Assembly (NCBI GenBank): GCA_000697475.1
Contig: JNEU01001169.1
Coordinates: forward strand, 186,001-250,000
Origin: Lichtheimia corymbifera B2541
Lineage: Eukaryota; Mucoromycota; Mucoromycetes; Mucorales; Lichtheimiaceae
Length of the DNA: 64,000 nt
Direction: 5' to 3'
Shown here: positions 31,072 to 43,100 of the stretch, one piece after another
How the letters are laid out: each line of letters begins with the position of its first letter
Position numbering within the stretch: position 1 is the stretch's first letter
Program-made: the position numbers and the translations under genes
Notes under the pieces: generated by a model
Told to the model about the DNA's origin: nothing
The model's database searches: none
The model's input: the letters and a program-made list of their open reading frames with translations, nothing else

Positions 31072-33701
31072 TTACTGGTTACTGTTGTTAGCACCGCGAC
31101 CACGACCACGACCTCGGTTGTTGTTGTTAGATCCTCGTCCTCTTCCTCCACGAGATCCTCGATTCGTGTTACCAGAACTTCGACTTCCTCTTCCACGGCC
31201 TCTTCCACGGCCTCGTCTTGACGTTGAAGATGTATCACTATCATTGTTGTTGTTGAAGCCACTTGGTGAGCCTTGATTGGAATTGGCATGGTTGCGAGAA
31301 TCTTGATCCGGTCGATAATGCGTCCTTAATGAACCAACCAGCTTGTTGAGTTCGTTGAGTGTGCGTCCATACATTGACCGATATTTCTCAAGACTTTGCT
31401 GAATCACGTTTGCTTTTTCCATAGTTCCTTGACATATCCTTTTTAGATCTGCCTCCATCTAAATAAACAACAAAGAACATGTGAATTTTTCAATCCACAA
31501 AAGCTGCTGTTGCTTCTTACCTCGCGTCGTAGAAAAGGCTTGCTTAAACTTGTTTCAAAGCCAATCTCGTCATATCCCAAAATGAGCGCAATACCAAGGG
31601 TGGTTGGGTGGAAATACTCGTTCTCCTTGTATGCATACATGCGATCTTGGATTTTTTTGATATGGTCGGCGATCGTGGCATCAGTGCCGATTTCATTCTT
31701 TTCCATCAAAGCAATAAGGTCGTATTCCTTGAGCAAAGAAGGTGCACTGGTGGTACCAGAATTGAGTAACAATGATGATGGCATGAACTGGTCCCCTTGT
31801 TCGAAATCAGGTAGATAATTCCCTTTCCATTTGTCGTACGTATACACCTCGAGAAAGTTCTTTTCCAGAATGATCAAACCGCGTGCATCAAAGTCCTCCG
31901 TCGTAATCCGTGCTTCCACAACCGTCTCAAAGCCCAAAGCATCTTTCCAGCATGATGCAAGAAATCGTCGTGCAATAAACTCGTATACACGCTTGTCGTT
32001 GCCTGACAATGATTGATCATATCCTGTTGGGTGAATCGGTGGATGTGCCTTGTCATTATGTCCTCCTTTTCTCGGTCGTTCGAATTCACCATCCCGAATA
32101 CTGACAAAATTGAGCGAGTGAGTGAGCATCAACGTCTCGATGTATATAACCTTTCATCCCACTTACAGTTGTGCATAGCGACCCCACTCCCGGTCATTCG
32201 CTTGCATTTGAACGTGCTTCATAAAATCAAACTTGTCGTCAAATTCGTCGGTTTCAGTACGCGGATAACTGATCAGACCACGATTATATAAGCTTTCAGC
32301 GATCTAAGATATCATTATTAATATAGGCAGCTCCAACAGTATAGGGTATATATTCACACTTACTGTCATGATCACATCACTAGGTATATGAAGCATCCGA
32401 TTAGCGGTCTTTTGAAGCTCGACTGTTGTCAAAGGAAGAGGTTTACTAAAAACATAATTTTCCTGAATGAGTGGATTGCATAGCCTTGGAAACCATTGTA
32501 TCATTACCGCTTCGTTATTTGCTTCTTCCTAACAGCCGTTACAGTTGCCAGTGGATTCTGGTAGCAAGCTTCATAGAGGATAAAGGCCGCCCAATAGTCA
32601 AACAAGCGATTGCGTTTCCAATTGAACTTCACCACGTGCGTGTCGCCGTCTTTTTTCTTGTTCACGTTCATACCAGCTCCTTCATCGATGATCATGTCAG
32701 CACCGTGGATTGCGTTTTCATGATGTGTGTACTCCATATCAATCTGCCAAAAGTCTTCTGGTACAAAGTTTTGTCTAGCCATGTAGCGATCCACCACAAA
32801 ACCAAGCGTAGGGAATTGACAGCTGCCTATAAACTGTCATGAATACATTTCCTTCGTTGGAACCAATAAGAGTGCATACCATAACTCAAAACCTGCCTTG
32901 TGTCTGCCAAATAGTGTTGCAACTTTAGAGTTTGCAGTCGAGTAAATGCAGCACCAATTCGCAAATCCAATTCTTCACGTGTGTTGACAGCATCCACTAA
33001 TCGCATATCCAATCGATCCGGTGACCGTGCAGCTTGATGAATAGCACTATTCATGTATTGTGTGCATATCAGCCACTACCCCTGATCCCAAAAGATATAT
33101 ATTACTACTTACGCTCCTTGAAATGATGAAAACCGAGCTCGCCATATTTCTAATCGAGGATTGACCGATGTGCATATGTTTTTGACTTCTGCACCAATGC
33201 CTTCGCCTTCACGATCACAATCCGTCCAAATGAATAGCACTTCGGCATGTCGTGCCTGACGTTTCAGGTTCTCAGCAATTGTATCTTGATTCTACAAGGA
33301 GACCAAGTTAGATAAACATGGATCCACACTCTGCTATGTAAAAGATACATACGGGCAATACGTTTCGATAGGTTGGTGCATGGAATAACGTATCAGGATC
33401 GCATTTGGTCCACCCATATTGCTCCTTGTTAAAGTCAAGACCCGTCAAGTGGCCCAGGAGTGCTGTTACGACCATGCTGGCTGTTCGGTTGTTGATGGTA
33501 TAGTCGAATGTATAGTTCTTAATATATCGATTATTGGTGCTTTCCTAAATGTCAACGATGCCATGCATGAGCTTGCTTTGTCCATGTGGGCAAAAGGACG
33601 ATCGCGATCGTTGAACGTACCGTACGAAAACTGCGTTGAGATAGAATCTCGGCAATTTGTTTTGATGCACTGGGCTTCTCTGCAACGCATAGGATCCTCA
33701 T
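31072..33701 (-). CDS. TOP3: DNA topoisomerase III with C-terminal RGG tail
   Basis: Nine exons (33701-33621, 33544-33353, 33291-33113, 33046-32880, 32826-32508, 32445-32364, 32303-32167, 32100-31521, 31458-31072) give 707 residues. It starts MRILCVAEKPSASKQIAEIL with the first Toprim Glu. The Toprim metal site is WTDCDREGEG (about residues 115-120). YGSCQFPTLGFVVDRY and GLISYPRTETDEF follow; the latter holds the catalytic Tyr at about 353, which forms the 5' phosphotyrosine link. The last ~50 residues are RGG/RG rich with Asn runs, an RNA-binding type tail known from animal TOP3B. No C4 zinc fingers are seen. The enzyme relaxes single-strand-containing DNA and, with RecQ and Rmi1, dissolves recombination intermediates. 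Confidence 0.94.
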
Positions 33702-35164
33702 TGACTGGGGCGTGTGGAATAGCCGTGGCAAGAACGAACATGGCTCGCAGTACTCCGTATCTCTACCAACATTTATGGCAGTCGCCACTACCGCGTCTCC
33801 CACGTGACGCGTATGTTTTCAGGAACTGAAATCATGCATGCAAGCAAGCCAATAAAGTTGTTTATGATTAAGAATATGAGAAAAAGTAGCTTAGTAAAAG
33901 GGTGCATCATTATAAATACTGGGAATAGTAAATAAAGCCAACAAATGAAGATAGACCGGCAGAGGAAAGAGAAATGTTTATTGTCATAAAAGCGAACTCG
34001 TGGCGGTTTTGTAGGTTGGATATTTCTAGAATGTGACTTTTAGCAATCAACACACATGCTACCAGAAAAGCAACGGGTCAAGCCTATGCGTTATGCAAAT
34101 CAACTTTCAGCGGTACGATGGTGAAAGGCGTGGCAAAGCGTGGGACGGATTGGCAAATGATTGGATAGTGTAATCACCCTTTCGTCGTCGATAGCGGAGA
34201 GGTGTATGGAGAAAGTGGAGATCGCCAGAAGCAGTGACATGTCACAGTGGCAATTATATGGACGAGCATAGCTCCTTGTCGTGAGGTATGTCATGCCATC
34301 GAGGAAGCGTCTTTGTTGAGTTGGTTCATGCTGGTGATGTACAGTCGTCGGCCTTATAACAGCTTTTTCCACACTAGGTCCATGATAGCGCTGCACACCG
34401 ATTCTGAAGGTGGCGGGCATTGTGAGAGAAGTATAATCATCAAAGAAAGATTTGAGTGGAACAATGAAAAATTGAGGGAAGAGTTGCAGGTCCACAGCAA
34501 GGTGCTTGTCATGGCAACAATGCTTCTCGCTTTCACACCTCCGACATTACAGCATGCATCTCACTACATGGCCACTTTTAGAGGCTACTGAAGCAGATAT
34601 CAATATACATATTGCAAGAGGCAGCTATAGCAAGAAGATAACAAACATACCACCACAAAGGATCTTCACGGAAAGAGAGTTACATATCAAAAGACAACAA
34701 TGAACACAAGTAACAATGAAGCACTGTATACATAATGACAATGGTCAACCCATTTTTGAGTCATACACAAATGGTGCTTGCGACAACATCATTGTTTACA
34801 TGGGCGTGGGAAATACTTTTGGATGATTGATAAAGTGGTCAACCATCTTTGAATACGAGCTGCAGCATTAACCATCCAACGCCTCGGAGGAGTAAATCCG
34901 GTGTGGGTGACAATAGTATGTCATAACAAAGAACCAGCGCTGATTTACTGATTTACCGATCATAGCAACATTGCCATGATACATGTATTTCTTCTGGTCA
35001 GAGACTCGGTCGCCATGGCGACATACAAAGAGGTGGCATATTCATTAAAGACACTGTGGCAGTAGCAGCCAATGCGAATTTATTTAGAAGCCAGGGATGA
35101 ATACCGCTCTATCTATCGGTTTCTCTACAACTTGTCAAACTCGATATATATATATCTATCTACA
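33702..35164. other. Long divergent intergenic region
   Basis: About 1.5 kb between TOP3 and the mitochondrial-type protein. No gene was seen. GTCGCCATGGCGAC at 35009-35022 is a perfect 14-base palindrome resembling an RFX X-box, and GTCATGGCAAC occurs near 34508. A (TA)n run precedes the downstream ATG. Confidence 0.4.
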
Positions 35165-35831
35165 ATGTCGTTTGCCCGATCATTGCTGCCATTGGTTCGA
35201 CCCACCGTCAAGTTGACTCGACCGGCATGTCAACAACGACCGATTGCTCTCTCCATGTCTCGCAAGATCAACACAGCAGCAGCTTCACAATCGGCCGGGA
35301 GTGGTAATTTGTCTTCCATGGTGTACCATTTCAGACGACAGCAGCACTTGCCCTATTTCTTGGAGTATCTCATGTGGGTTATTCTTGGTTCGGAAGCCTT
35401 GCACCTCATGTGGCTCAAGATGGAAAAGAAGGAATACAAGGAAAAGACGCAACACAAGATCAAGTTGCTGGAAGAGATCATTGACCGTATCGAGAAAGGA
35501 CAAGCATTCACGGATGACTTTCGGGAGGAAATCCGGATTGTTTTGAAGAGTGGCCGATTACAGCATCACGAGGAAGAAGACGAGGATGTGGATGATGATT
35601 ATCTTGACAAATGTATGCATTGTAAAAAGGGGAGAGAATGTGTGTGCCGGCCGATAGCTTACTCTTTATTTTCATTTAGTGCTTGCTCTCAAAGAACAAG
35701 AGGAACAGACACAAGAAAAGACAACCACTCCATCATCAGAATCACCATCATCCAAAGACGCCCCAATCAAATCAACTTGGCCTACACAGGATGACAATGG
35801 TGACAAAAAGAAGAAGGCTTTCTTTCTGTAA
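35165..35831 (+). CDS. Predicted mitochondrial single-span membrane protein, unknown family
   Basis: Two exons (35165-35612, 35680-35831) give 199 residues. The N-terminus (MSFARSLLPLVRPTVKLTRP) is rich in Arg and Ser with no acidic residue, typical of a mitochondrial targeting peptide. A hydrophobic segment (FLEYLMWVILGSEALHLMWL, about residues 73-92) could cross the inner membrane. After it come a charged helix (EYKEKTQHKIKLLEEIIDRI), an acidic run and a Ser/Lys tail. Such small fungal mitochondrial proteins are common but I cannot name the family. The exon join is supported by the phase and the poor coding quality of the intron. Confidence 0.65.
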
Positions 35832-36945
35832 CGCGATTACTTGTCATGCGTACGAAATGGCGTCGAGGGACAAACAACAGCGGAGAATACCTATACAGCA
35901 TTTCACATATATAGTAGCCATTAAAGACCACATGTCACACATCATCCCATCATTCGGATTTGTATTGATGAAATAGCAACAAATGCACACGTTGTCGGGT
36001 TTATAGCTTTTCCTCGGAATAAGATGCTTTCAATCCAGTCCGCAGATTTTCATTATTGCATCCGCGTGCACATTTTCGTATAAGGCGTGGTTATTACTGC
36101 TCGGGTCGCTTGTTGTCATCTATATCAACAATGAGCAAGCGTGTCATGTATGTTACACTACAGACTTTGACATGAAACAAGCTGGTCGCCCCACAATTGT
36201 CAACAAGCTCCAAAAAAGCTTAACGTACACGTAGCAACCATATAGAGAACTTGTATGGGGTAAATAGCGTTTGCTTTGTTTGCAAGGAATATGATCAGCA
36301 GGGAATAAACTAAACGATCGTCATGGCGTATTTCAAATATTGTGGCTAAACATCCTGAAACAACTCATCCTGCCATTTAGCCACTACCGTGTGAATGTAC
36401 ATAATGCGCATACAGTAGTAGAATGCCATTCACCCCCTTTTACTTATCACCGCTGACATAGTCCACCCCGTGCAATCGACACGATGATACGGCATGGAAT
36501 TTCATGGACCGACTTTAATGCGTCTATATTGCTATGCTGTGCAGAAATAGGACTGTCATTCACTGCTGTTGTCCCTTGCCACGTTTTGCTTTGTTTACGC
36601 TCATCTAACAATGTACCTTTCGTGACAGATAAACAGCCATCGCCTGATCTATACCCCACATGGTCAAATTAACAGTCTCCTCCCGCTTTTTTTTATTTTT
36701 GTAAAACCGTTACAGCTCATCATGGTATTGTTTCAAAAGAAAAAGAGGCTTTGTATATGTATGTATTTACCCCCTGCATGATGTCGGTAGGCGTTGTTGC
36801 TTTCCGTTACATAGCAAAAAGGGGCACTTTTTTTGCACGCGATAGTGGGGTAAACCTCGGATTGGTGTACGCCCTTTTACCGCGTGGCGGGAATCATCAC
36901 ATCATAAAGTGTCTCAAATGCTATTGCAGTTTGACATCCTCCAGA
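35832..36945. other. Intergenic, no gene seen
   Basis: About 1.1 kb without a supportable gene. Short frames on both strands have no recognisable motifs. Confidence 0.4.
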
Positions 36946-36955
36946 TATAAAAAGG
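36946..36955 (+). promoter_or_regulatory. TATA box of the short peptide ORF
   Basis: TATAAAAAGG lies 72 bases upstream of the ATG at 37018, followed by a CT-rich leader. This is one of the best-formed core promoters in the window. Confidence 0.55.
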
Positions 36956-37017
36956 ACCCCTTGATCAAGCGAGTCATTTTATCTTTTCATCATCATCCAC
37001 AGATACCAATAACAAGA

Positions 37018-37089
37018 ATGCCTCCAGAACGTCCTGCCAAGCCTGCACTTCCACAACCTTATCCACGCCCTATCAGCCGGCCAAGATAA
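37018..37089 (+). CDS. Short proline/arginine-rich peptide ORF (23 residues)
   Basis: The first ATG after a strong TATA box opens a 23-codon frame, MPPERPAKPALP then QPYPRPISRPR, ending TAA. Eight residues are Pro and four are Arg; there is no acidic residue apart from one Glu. No signal peptide is present and no downstream exon could be joined. The composition resembles proline-rich antimicrobial peptides, but it could equally be an upstream ORF or the only frame on a mostly non-coding RNA. Confidence 0.4.
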   Translation: MPPERPAKPALPQPYPRPISRPR

Positions 37090-37257
37090 AAGGAACAATG
37101 CTACTGCTGTGTATATGTTGTCATGCCAAGCTCTTTTGAACACGTTATCAAATACCCCCCCCCACCATACCCATAATCCACGCGTTCATTGACCAATGTA
37201 TAAATCTTCTCCCCCTCAACGACCTTTTTGTTTTACTTGACTTTCATCAATGATAAA

Positions 37258-39367
37258 CTACAATTCACTCAGTTTCTGATCAATCTCTTGTATTGTGAGT
37301 GTGCTGATATCGAGTGTCTCCTTCCATATTTGTCTCAGGAACCGGATAGCAAATGGATGCATGGATTGCTGTTGGCTTGTGAGCAGAGTCTACGTAGTTC
37401 ATCATGTGATAGTGAGTGGCATTGATTGAGTCATTCTTCAAAATTTGAATGTTTACCGTAAGCAGTGATTCTTCATGCGATGCAACTTCATTCGTTCGTT
37501 CGCATATTGACTTTAGCATGATCAACACGCGTCGTTCATTATCCACACTGATCAAATCGCTAGCACCAGAGACGACTTGTTGCCAATCGATTAACCTCCT
37601 GTCGAAACCAGAGCGGGAATCAGGACCATCCAATGCCAATAATCGTAGTGCAGTCAATAGCCGGAATGAGATCTCATTTTTCTTTATCGAATAGTCGCTA
37701 TATGTATGTTGTAGTCATGATTAGCAACGTGTCGTCTCGGACAATGCATTTCACTTACCCTGCATAGCTGAATCATCCGCACACGCGTAATGATGTTGGT
37801 AGTTAGTGAGAGAGCAACAATATCGGAAGAATAAGACTCACCCTTCTTTCTCCAAAATCGATTTCTTCAACCGAGAACCGCGTACCGTTTCCATTTCATC
37901 AAACAAGTTCCATACTTCTTGATCCAAAGAGACAAAGTTGTAAATGTTGTCAGGGATGACGAATCCATATTCGCGAAGAATGGCGAGGTTATCATGTGGG
38001 CCATAGTTGATGAACACCTGTAGTGGTACATCTCTGTTACTCGTCTTTTTCTCTCCCTTGGATAGATATATATATACATACCTGCTCGCCTTTGCGATAA
38101 GGTGTCAATGTACGAATTTCAAAGCATTGGGTGCGTACGTTAAACCCGCTCTCTATCTTTGAATCGTTTGCTCTTTTGTGTAAGTAAACGGCGTCGTCAT
38201 CCCCTCCCTCCCCCCCGGGTGCAACTGACCTTGGCTTCCCAAGAATGATTCAAAAAATCCAATAGAATAGCCATGGCAATATTTCCACCCTTTGCTGTAG
38301 CATCAATGGTAGACATGTGGATACATCGCGTGTTGACTATGGACGAAATGCTGGGTCAGATGGATGATCCACCTCGAGATACAAATACGTACCACATAGC
38401 CATGCCCATTCATACTCCTTGTATCCAACAGATCCCAAATCTCGACGCGACTACGTGGAAAATCAAGATGATGATTGGCAATGGATACTATGATGCTCTT
38501 CTTTTTAATACCTTGATATATCGATTGACATTGGCATAATCCGATTCCAGCTTGTTTGCTTGTTGTGCTACTTCCTCTAATAGCGATATGCATGGGTGAG
38601 ATGGTGTACGCTTAATAAAGCAGCGACGATATGTACCTTTGAGATAGTAAGGCAAATGCTTGGCCAGAGTGGGTGGGTATTTAACAGGCATGGTATTGAA
38701 ATGACTTGGTAAAAGATCAACATAAGGTTTCCACCAGCTTGTTGGATCACGTTTCAAGTAACACAAGTGTAATGCGAGCAATTGATGCATGCTGAGCGGA
38801 TGTTGACCATACACCTTTTGAAGCGTTTCATTGCACATCAAGAATGCTTTCGGTACCGATACAATGACCTCCCCTGCCTAATAACAAGTGATACTCAGCC
38901 AACCCATCCACTACATACATCCTGTCGGGTGACTTTACCTCGATATCTGATGTCGCCATCATGCCTTGTGAACGGAGAATTCAAAAGGTTAAAAACGTCG
39001 CTTTCCAACCTTGGTTGAATATCCATACCTCTGCCAGTGTCTATAATGGGAGATTGGATTAACAACATCGTATCGACGATTTGATAGCTATCCCTCACTT
39101 ACTGGGAAACTCGGCTAAAACCATCTTGGTTTTTGGAAAATCATAGTGTCGTAACCAGTCGAAAAACTTGACGTACGGCTCGTCCTTGACGACTGTTGTA
39201 GAGAGAGATCAATGAGTCTTTGTTGCGATCTCGAGATCGAAGCGTCTACCTCTTCCTCGAATAATGTCTGAATGGTCGTGCATGGTGTTGGATCGCGCAG
39301 TATGACGACGTCTGCCTGTCCTACCGCGGCGAGTGGTAGGTGCTTTATGCAACAAGGGATGACTCAT
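37258..39367 (-). CDS. SET-domain protein methyltransferase (SETD3/Rubisco LSMT type)
   Basis: Thirteen exons (39367-39250, 39192-39103, 39040-39029, 38964-38939, 38877-38637, 38576-38512, 38450-38393, 38336-38230, 38156-38082, 38017-37842, 37767-37759, 37697-37457, 37389-37258) give 449 residues. The split SET domain starts AEFPNTGRGMMATSDIEAGE; the cofactor-binding FLNHSW and the closing INYGPHDN are present. The C-terminal helical domain (NEISFRLLTALRLLALDG) is the LSMT substrate-binding fold. Such enzymes methylate lysine or histidine in non-histone proteins. Exons 3 (12 bases) and 11 (9 bases) are micro-exons demanded by frame and by family-typical sequence at the joins. The extreme N-terminus is basic. 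Confidence 0.88.
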
Positions 39368-39494
39368 GGTTACTGTGTATGTGAAAGAGTAACACAAACA
39401 ATTTGAGAAACAGCAGCAACAATGTCTTTTTTCCGCAAAAACCAGTTTTTTATTTACAAATGCAATAAAGCAAGAAGGATTCTTTTTTTTTTCT

Positions 39495-39904
39495 TTACTC
39501 GCAGTTTTGCAGCATGGATGTTAGAGTGCTGTGGATCTTATCGAGAGCCTATTTAAGCATGTCGTGGTGAGTAAGCTTGTGCACTAGCGTAATCAGATAC
39601 AATAACAACTTACATCAGCAATCTGAGCTTGACCTTGGTGCTCATATGGATCATCATCCAAGTTTGACTTGTCACGATCATCAATGACTCCTTCGCGATA
39701 CTTTTCATCAATATGATGAAGCTTGTTTTGCAAGTGTTGGATATCCTTGGAAGTGTACTTGGAGCGAGCCAAGCCTTGGACTTCCTTTGAGATTTCGACC
39801 AATTGGTCTTCAACGCGCTCTGGAGAAGGTTATGGATCAGCAATCAACCCTTCGTATCCTATAAATTAGCAACACTTACGGAGAGCAGGATCTTGTTGAG
39901 GCAT
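39495..39904 (-). CDS. Small helical protein, unknown family
   Basis: Three exons (39904-39880, 39819-39614, 39548-39495) give 94 residues: MPQQDPALQRVEDQLVEISK, then ARSKYTSKDIQHLQNKLHHI, then DDDPYEHQGQAQIADALDKI and HSTLTSMLQNCE. The protein is mostly amphipathic helix with no membrane span or metal motif. Both introns (60 and 65 bases) have consensus sites. The clean three-exon structure argues for a real gene; I do not recognise the family. It is divergent from the SET gene's promoter side by only about 130 bases on the same strand. Confidence 0.7.
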
Positions 39905-40127
39905 GATTGAAAAAAGTTCTAAGTGGGGAACCGTGCTACCTCGCTTCCCATTTATATGAGTTATTACGGGGGTTCAAGGGAAGGGGTGGGATGTTATGCA
40001 GATTTACTTCATAATGACCGACACAATTTTTTTTTATCCAAAACCCATGAATGACCCCAATAGGACAGTAGAACAATGTATACATTTACACAATAAGTAA
40101 TAAAAAAGGGACGGTGAGGGAGATACT

Positions 40128-43100
40128 CTAATTGTCATGAACGTCAACAATGGCCCATTCGTGATCGTAATACACATGTTGGGTGTGTACATCTTCTGCA
40201 TGATACAAGAATTCAAATTGGCCTCGTGATAGGAAACACATGGGGAGTTGATGTGTTGTGATACCGTCGTTTGGTGGCACCTACCACGTAGAAGGATTTA
40301 ATCGGCATGATTTCTCTTTTACCCCCTTCCCTACCGACCGACTTACCTCAGGTAACACCACCTGTTGCAAACCCTGTATTAATAACTTGCCAGTCAAATC
40401 GTATTCCTTGGCTCCATCATCGTAGCTTTGGACGGGTTGCACACGCAATATCAGCTTGATCGGATGTACTATTAAAAAAAGTCGTCAATGAGAATATGCG
40501 CTTAACCTATCCGAGGATGACAACGTACCATGTCGGTTTCTTATCGATACATTCATCGTGACAAATTCATTGCTCTTGCACTCAAAGCGTCGATGGCTGA
40601 CTTTTTTTGCATGGTCGCTCGTCATCTCGACTATAAACTCAATATCCTCCTTTTTCAAAATGGAAAGTTGCATGGGTGTAAGTCGCAAGGATGATCGTAT
40701 GTTCAGGAGACCGTGTCGACCCGTGGAATTGCAATGCCAAGAGGCTGTGATGCGTCGAAGAAGGGTTTCCCGGTACCAAAACATTTGTAGTCGAGCACGC
40801 TCTTGTTCAATGGGGATTTTAGGACCTTGGGATACCACAAATTGCTTGTTGGGTTCGAGTGATGGTACGGGCTGATAACATTCTTCGGGATCAAGGAAAA
40901 GTCGTTTGACAGGTAATGTGATTCTGGCAATTAAAAAAAGCTTATTAGCCAGCCACCCTCACTGCTGCCTCCACATGATTCCCTTACCTTTTGGTTGATC
41001 CTGGTTGAAGTGTGACGATGGATGTGAGTTTATCATCATCGCCATTGTCGATCACGAGTTTGGTGTCAAAGGGTACAGTCCACGTATTGCGAACGTCCAG
41101 CGTCACAAGGCAATAGTCATTTTTGCTTTTCTGGTCATCAAATTGACGCGTAATAAGCAACAGGTCTTCAATGGGCTGATCATAGGCATTGCTAGGCTCC
41201 AAACCAATCTTTGCGATACGTTCACGAGCATTGTCGATATCTGCCTTTGGCACAGGTGCGCTATGTCGTAGATAGAGGATATCCCAGTTGAGAGGCTCCA
41301 AATTCTGATACACTGTAATAAGCACGGGAAGATAAAGCTGTCTCGTATAGAAAGAGTCTGCCTCATTTTCATCACGCTTGAGATATCCATAGTCGATTTG
41401 AATGGTGCCACCAGTGCTATTGAATATGCCATGTGAGGATAATGAGATATGCTTTGCAGGACTTTTTTTTAACGTACCATCCACGTTTACCATAAACATT
41501 GACATTGACTTTCCATAAGTCTCCTGGTGGCAGCCAGATCTTCTTACCCACGAATTGGGCCATTTCTTCTTTGGATCCTTCCCAAGAGAAAACATGCATC
41601 CCTTTGGTATACAGCTCAATCTCATATTGCTCTTCGACCGGTAACTCGGGATTGACAGGAAGTGGGTTGGCTGTAGTTGAGTCAACAAATGAAAGGCTTG
41701 CAAAGTCGACAGGGATATTGCCAATGTTTTCCAATTCAATGGAAATATGCGTCCTATTTGAGAGATGAATGAGTACATTGTATCTCTTGTTGCATTGTTT
41801 CAACTTACATCTCTCCTTCATAAAGCATGACAGCATCATGTAGTAAGGAGGTTGACCGAATCTTCAATAATGGCTGGTCCTCAATGACAGAAAGCTCGTA
41901 AAACTGGACCGGGCGTAATTCATTTGATGTTTCCCTCTTGCGGCTCGATTGAATGGCACTCAAACCACTACAACAGGATATTAGCCCTCTTGTACCCTCC
42001 ATGCTATCTTCGAGTTACATTACCTATGCTTCAATTTAATGAATTCGCTCTTGTTGTTGCTATCATCATGTTTGTTCTTGGGATCCTTGGCAGCTTCCTT
42101 CTTTTGCTTTTGACCATAATCCACAAGGAACTCTTGCTCTGCAAAGCCGACAATTTTGATCATGCATCCACGCACCACGAGGGTTCCTGTTTCTTCAGGG
42201 GTGCCAGTCAATCGCAAATTCAAGGTTCCATTGGCCGGTATGGTAGCAGTTGCGGACACAGCATTGAATGGCACACCCGTTGTGCTATATATATACATGA
42301 TGAATACGCGTTTAATGAGTGGGTGAGTACTTGATGCTTACCTTAATACAACGTGTTGTAATTCCAAATCGAATCCAAAAGGATTAGTGAGTGTTACTCG
42401 GAAATCGCATAACTCGTTCTTGACCAAGATGACCGATTGCTATGTGATACACGCTATAAGCACCCTATCCTCGACGTTCCCATGGTTACCTACGTACCTT
42501 TTCATTACGTTTTTGTGAAAATGGGTTGTAAATAAAGGGATCGCCACTGGCTGCTGCAGCTGCTGCAGGTGATACACGGCCTTTAGCTGAATGCTGGTAA
42601 ACGGCTTTCCGTGGAATTGGCAACAAGGCTTCGACTGCAGAGACAATATTCACACCCCAGTAATTGACATTGCTTTCGACTTGACGAACACGCTTGCCCA
42701 TAGCCACAATTCTTTGAATCGATGTTGCCAAACGGATCTGCTCTTCCTTGGATATGTACTGATACAAATTCTTCAGTAGTACAGTGGTATAGTAGAGAAC
42801 AGCACCATAATCTAAAGACGGTGATTAGCCAAAAGTGAGTGGGATCAACCATGCATAAATTACCTGGAAGTGCTTCGGCAATGGCAATGCATTGTCGAAG
42901 GATATCAATCTGCAACTTGGGCCATCCAAAACGTAAAGGTTCCTTGGATACTGCACCTCGCACACCATCGCCCACATTCTTATCCGATCCATCTTCTTGA
43001 CCTTGCAAGGCATCCAAGGTACCACCATCATGCACATTGCGTTCTATGTTGAATGAATATACATGAATGATGACGGGCGTTATCCTCCTCCACCCATTTA

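Noticed and set aside
32471..32842. Plus-strand frame antisense to TOP3
   Set aside because: It is the complement of well-supported TOP3 exon 5 and has no independent features.
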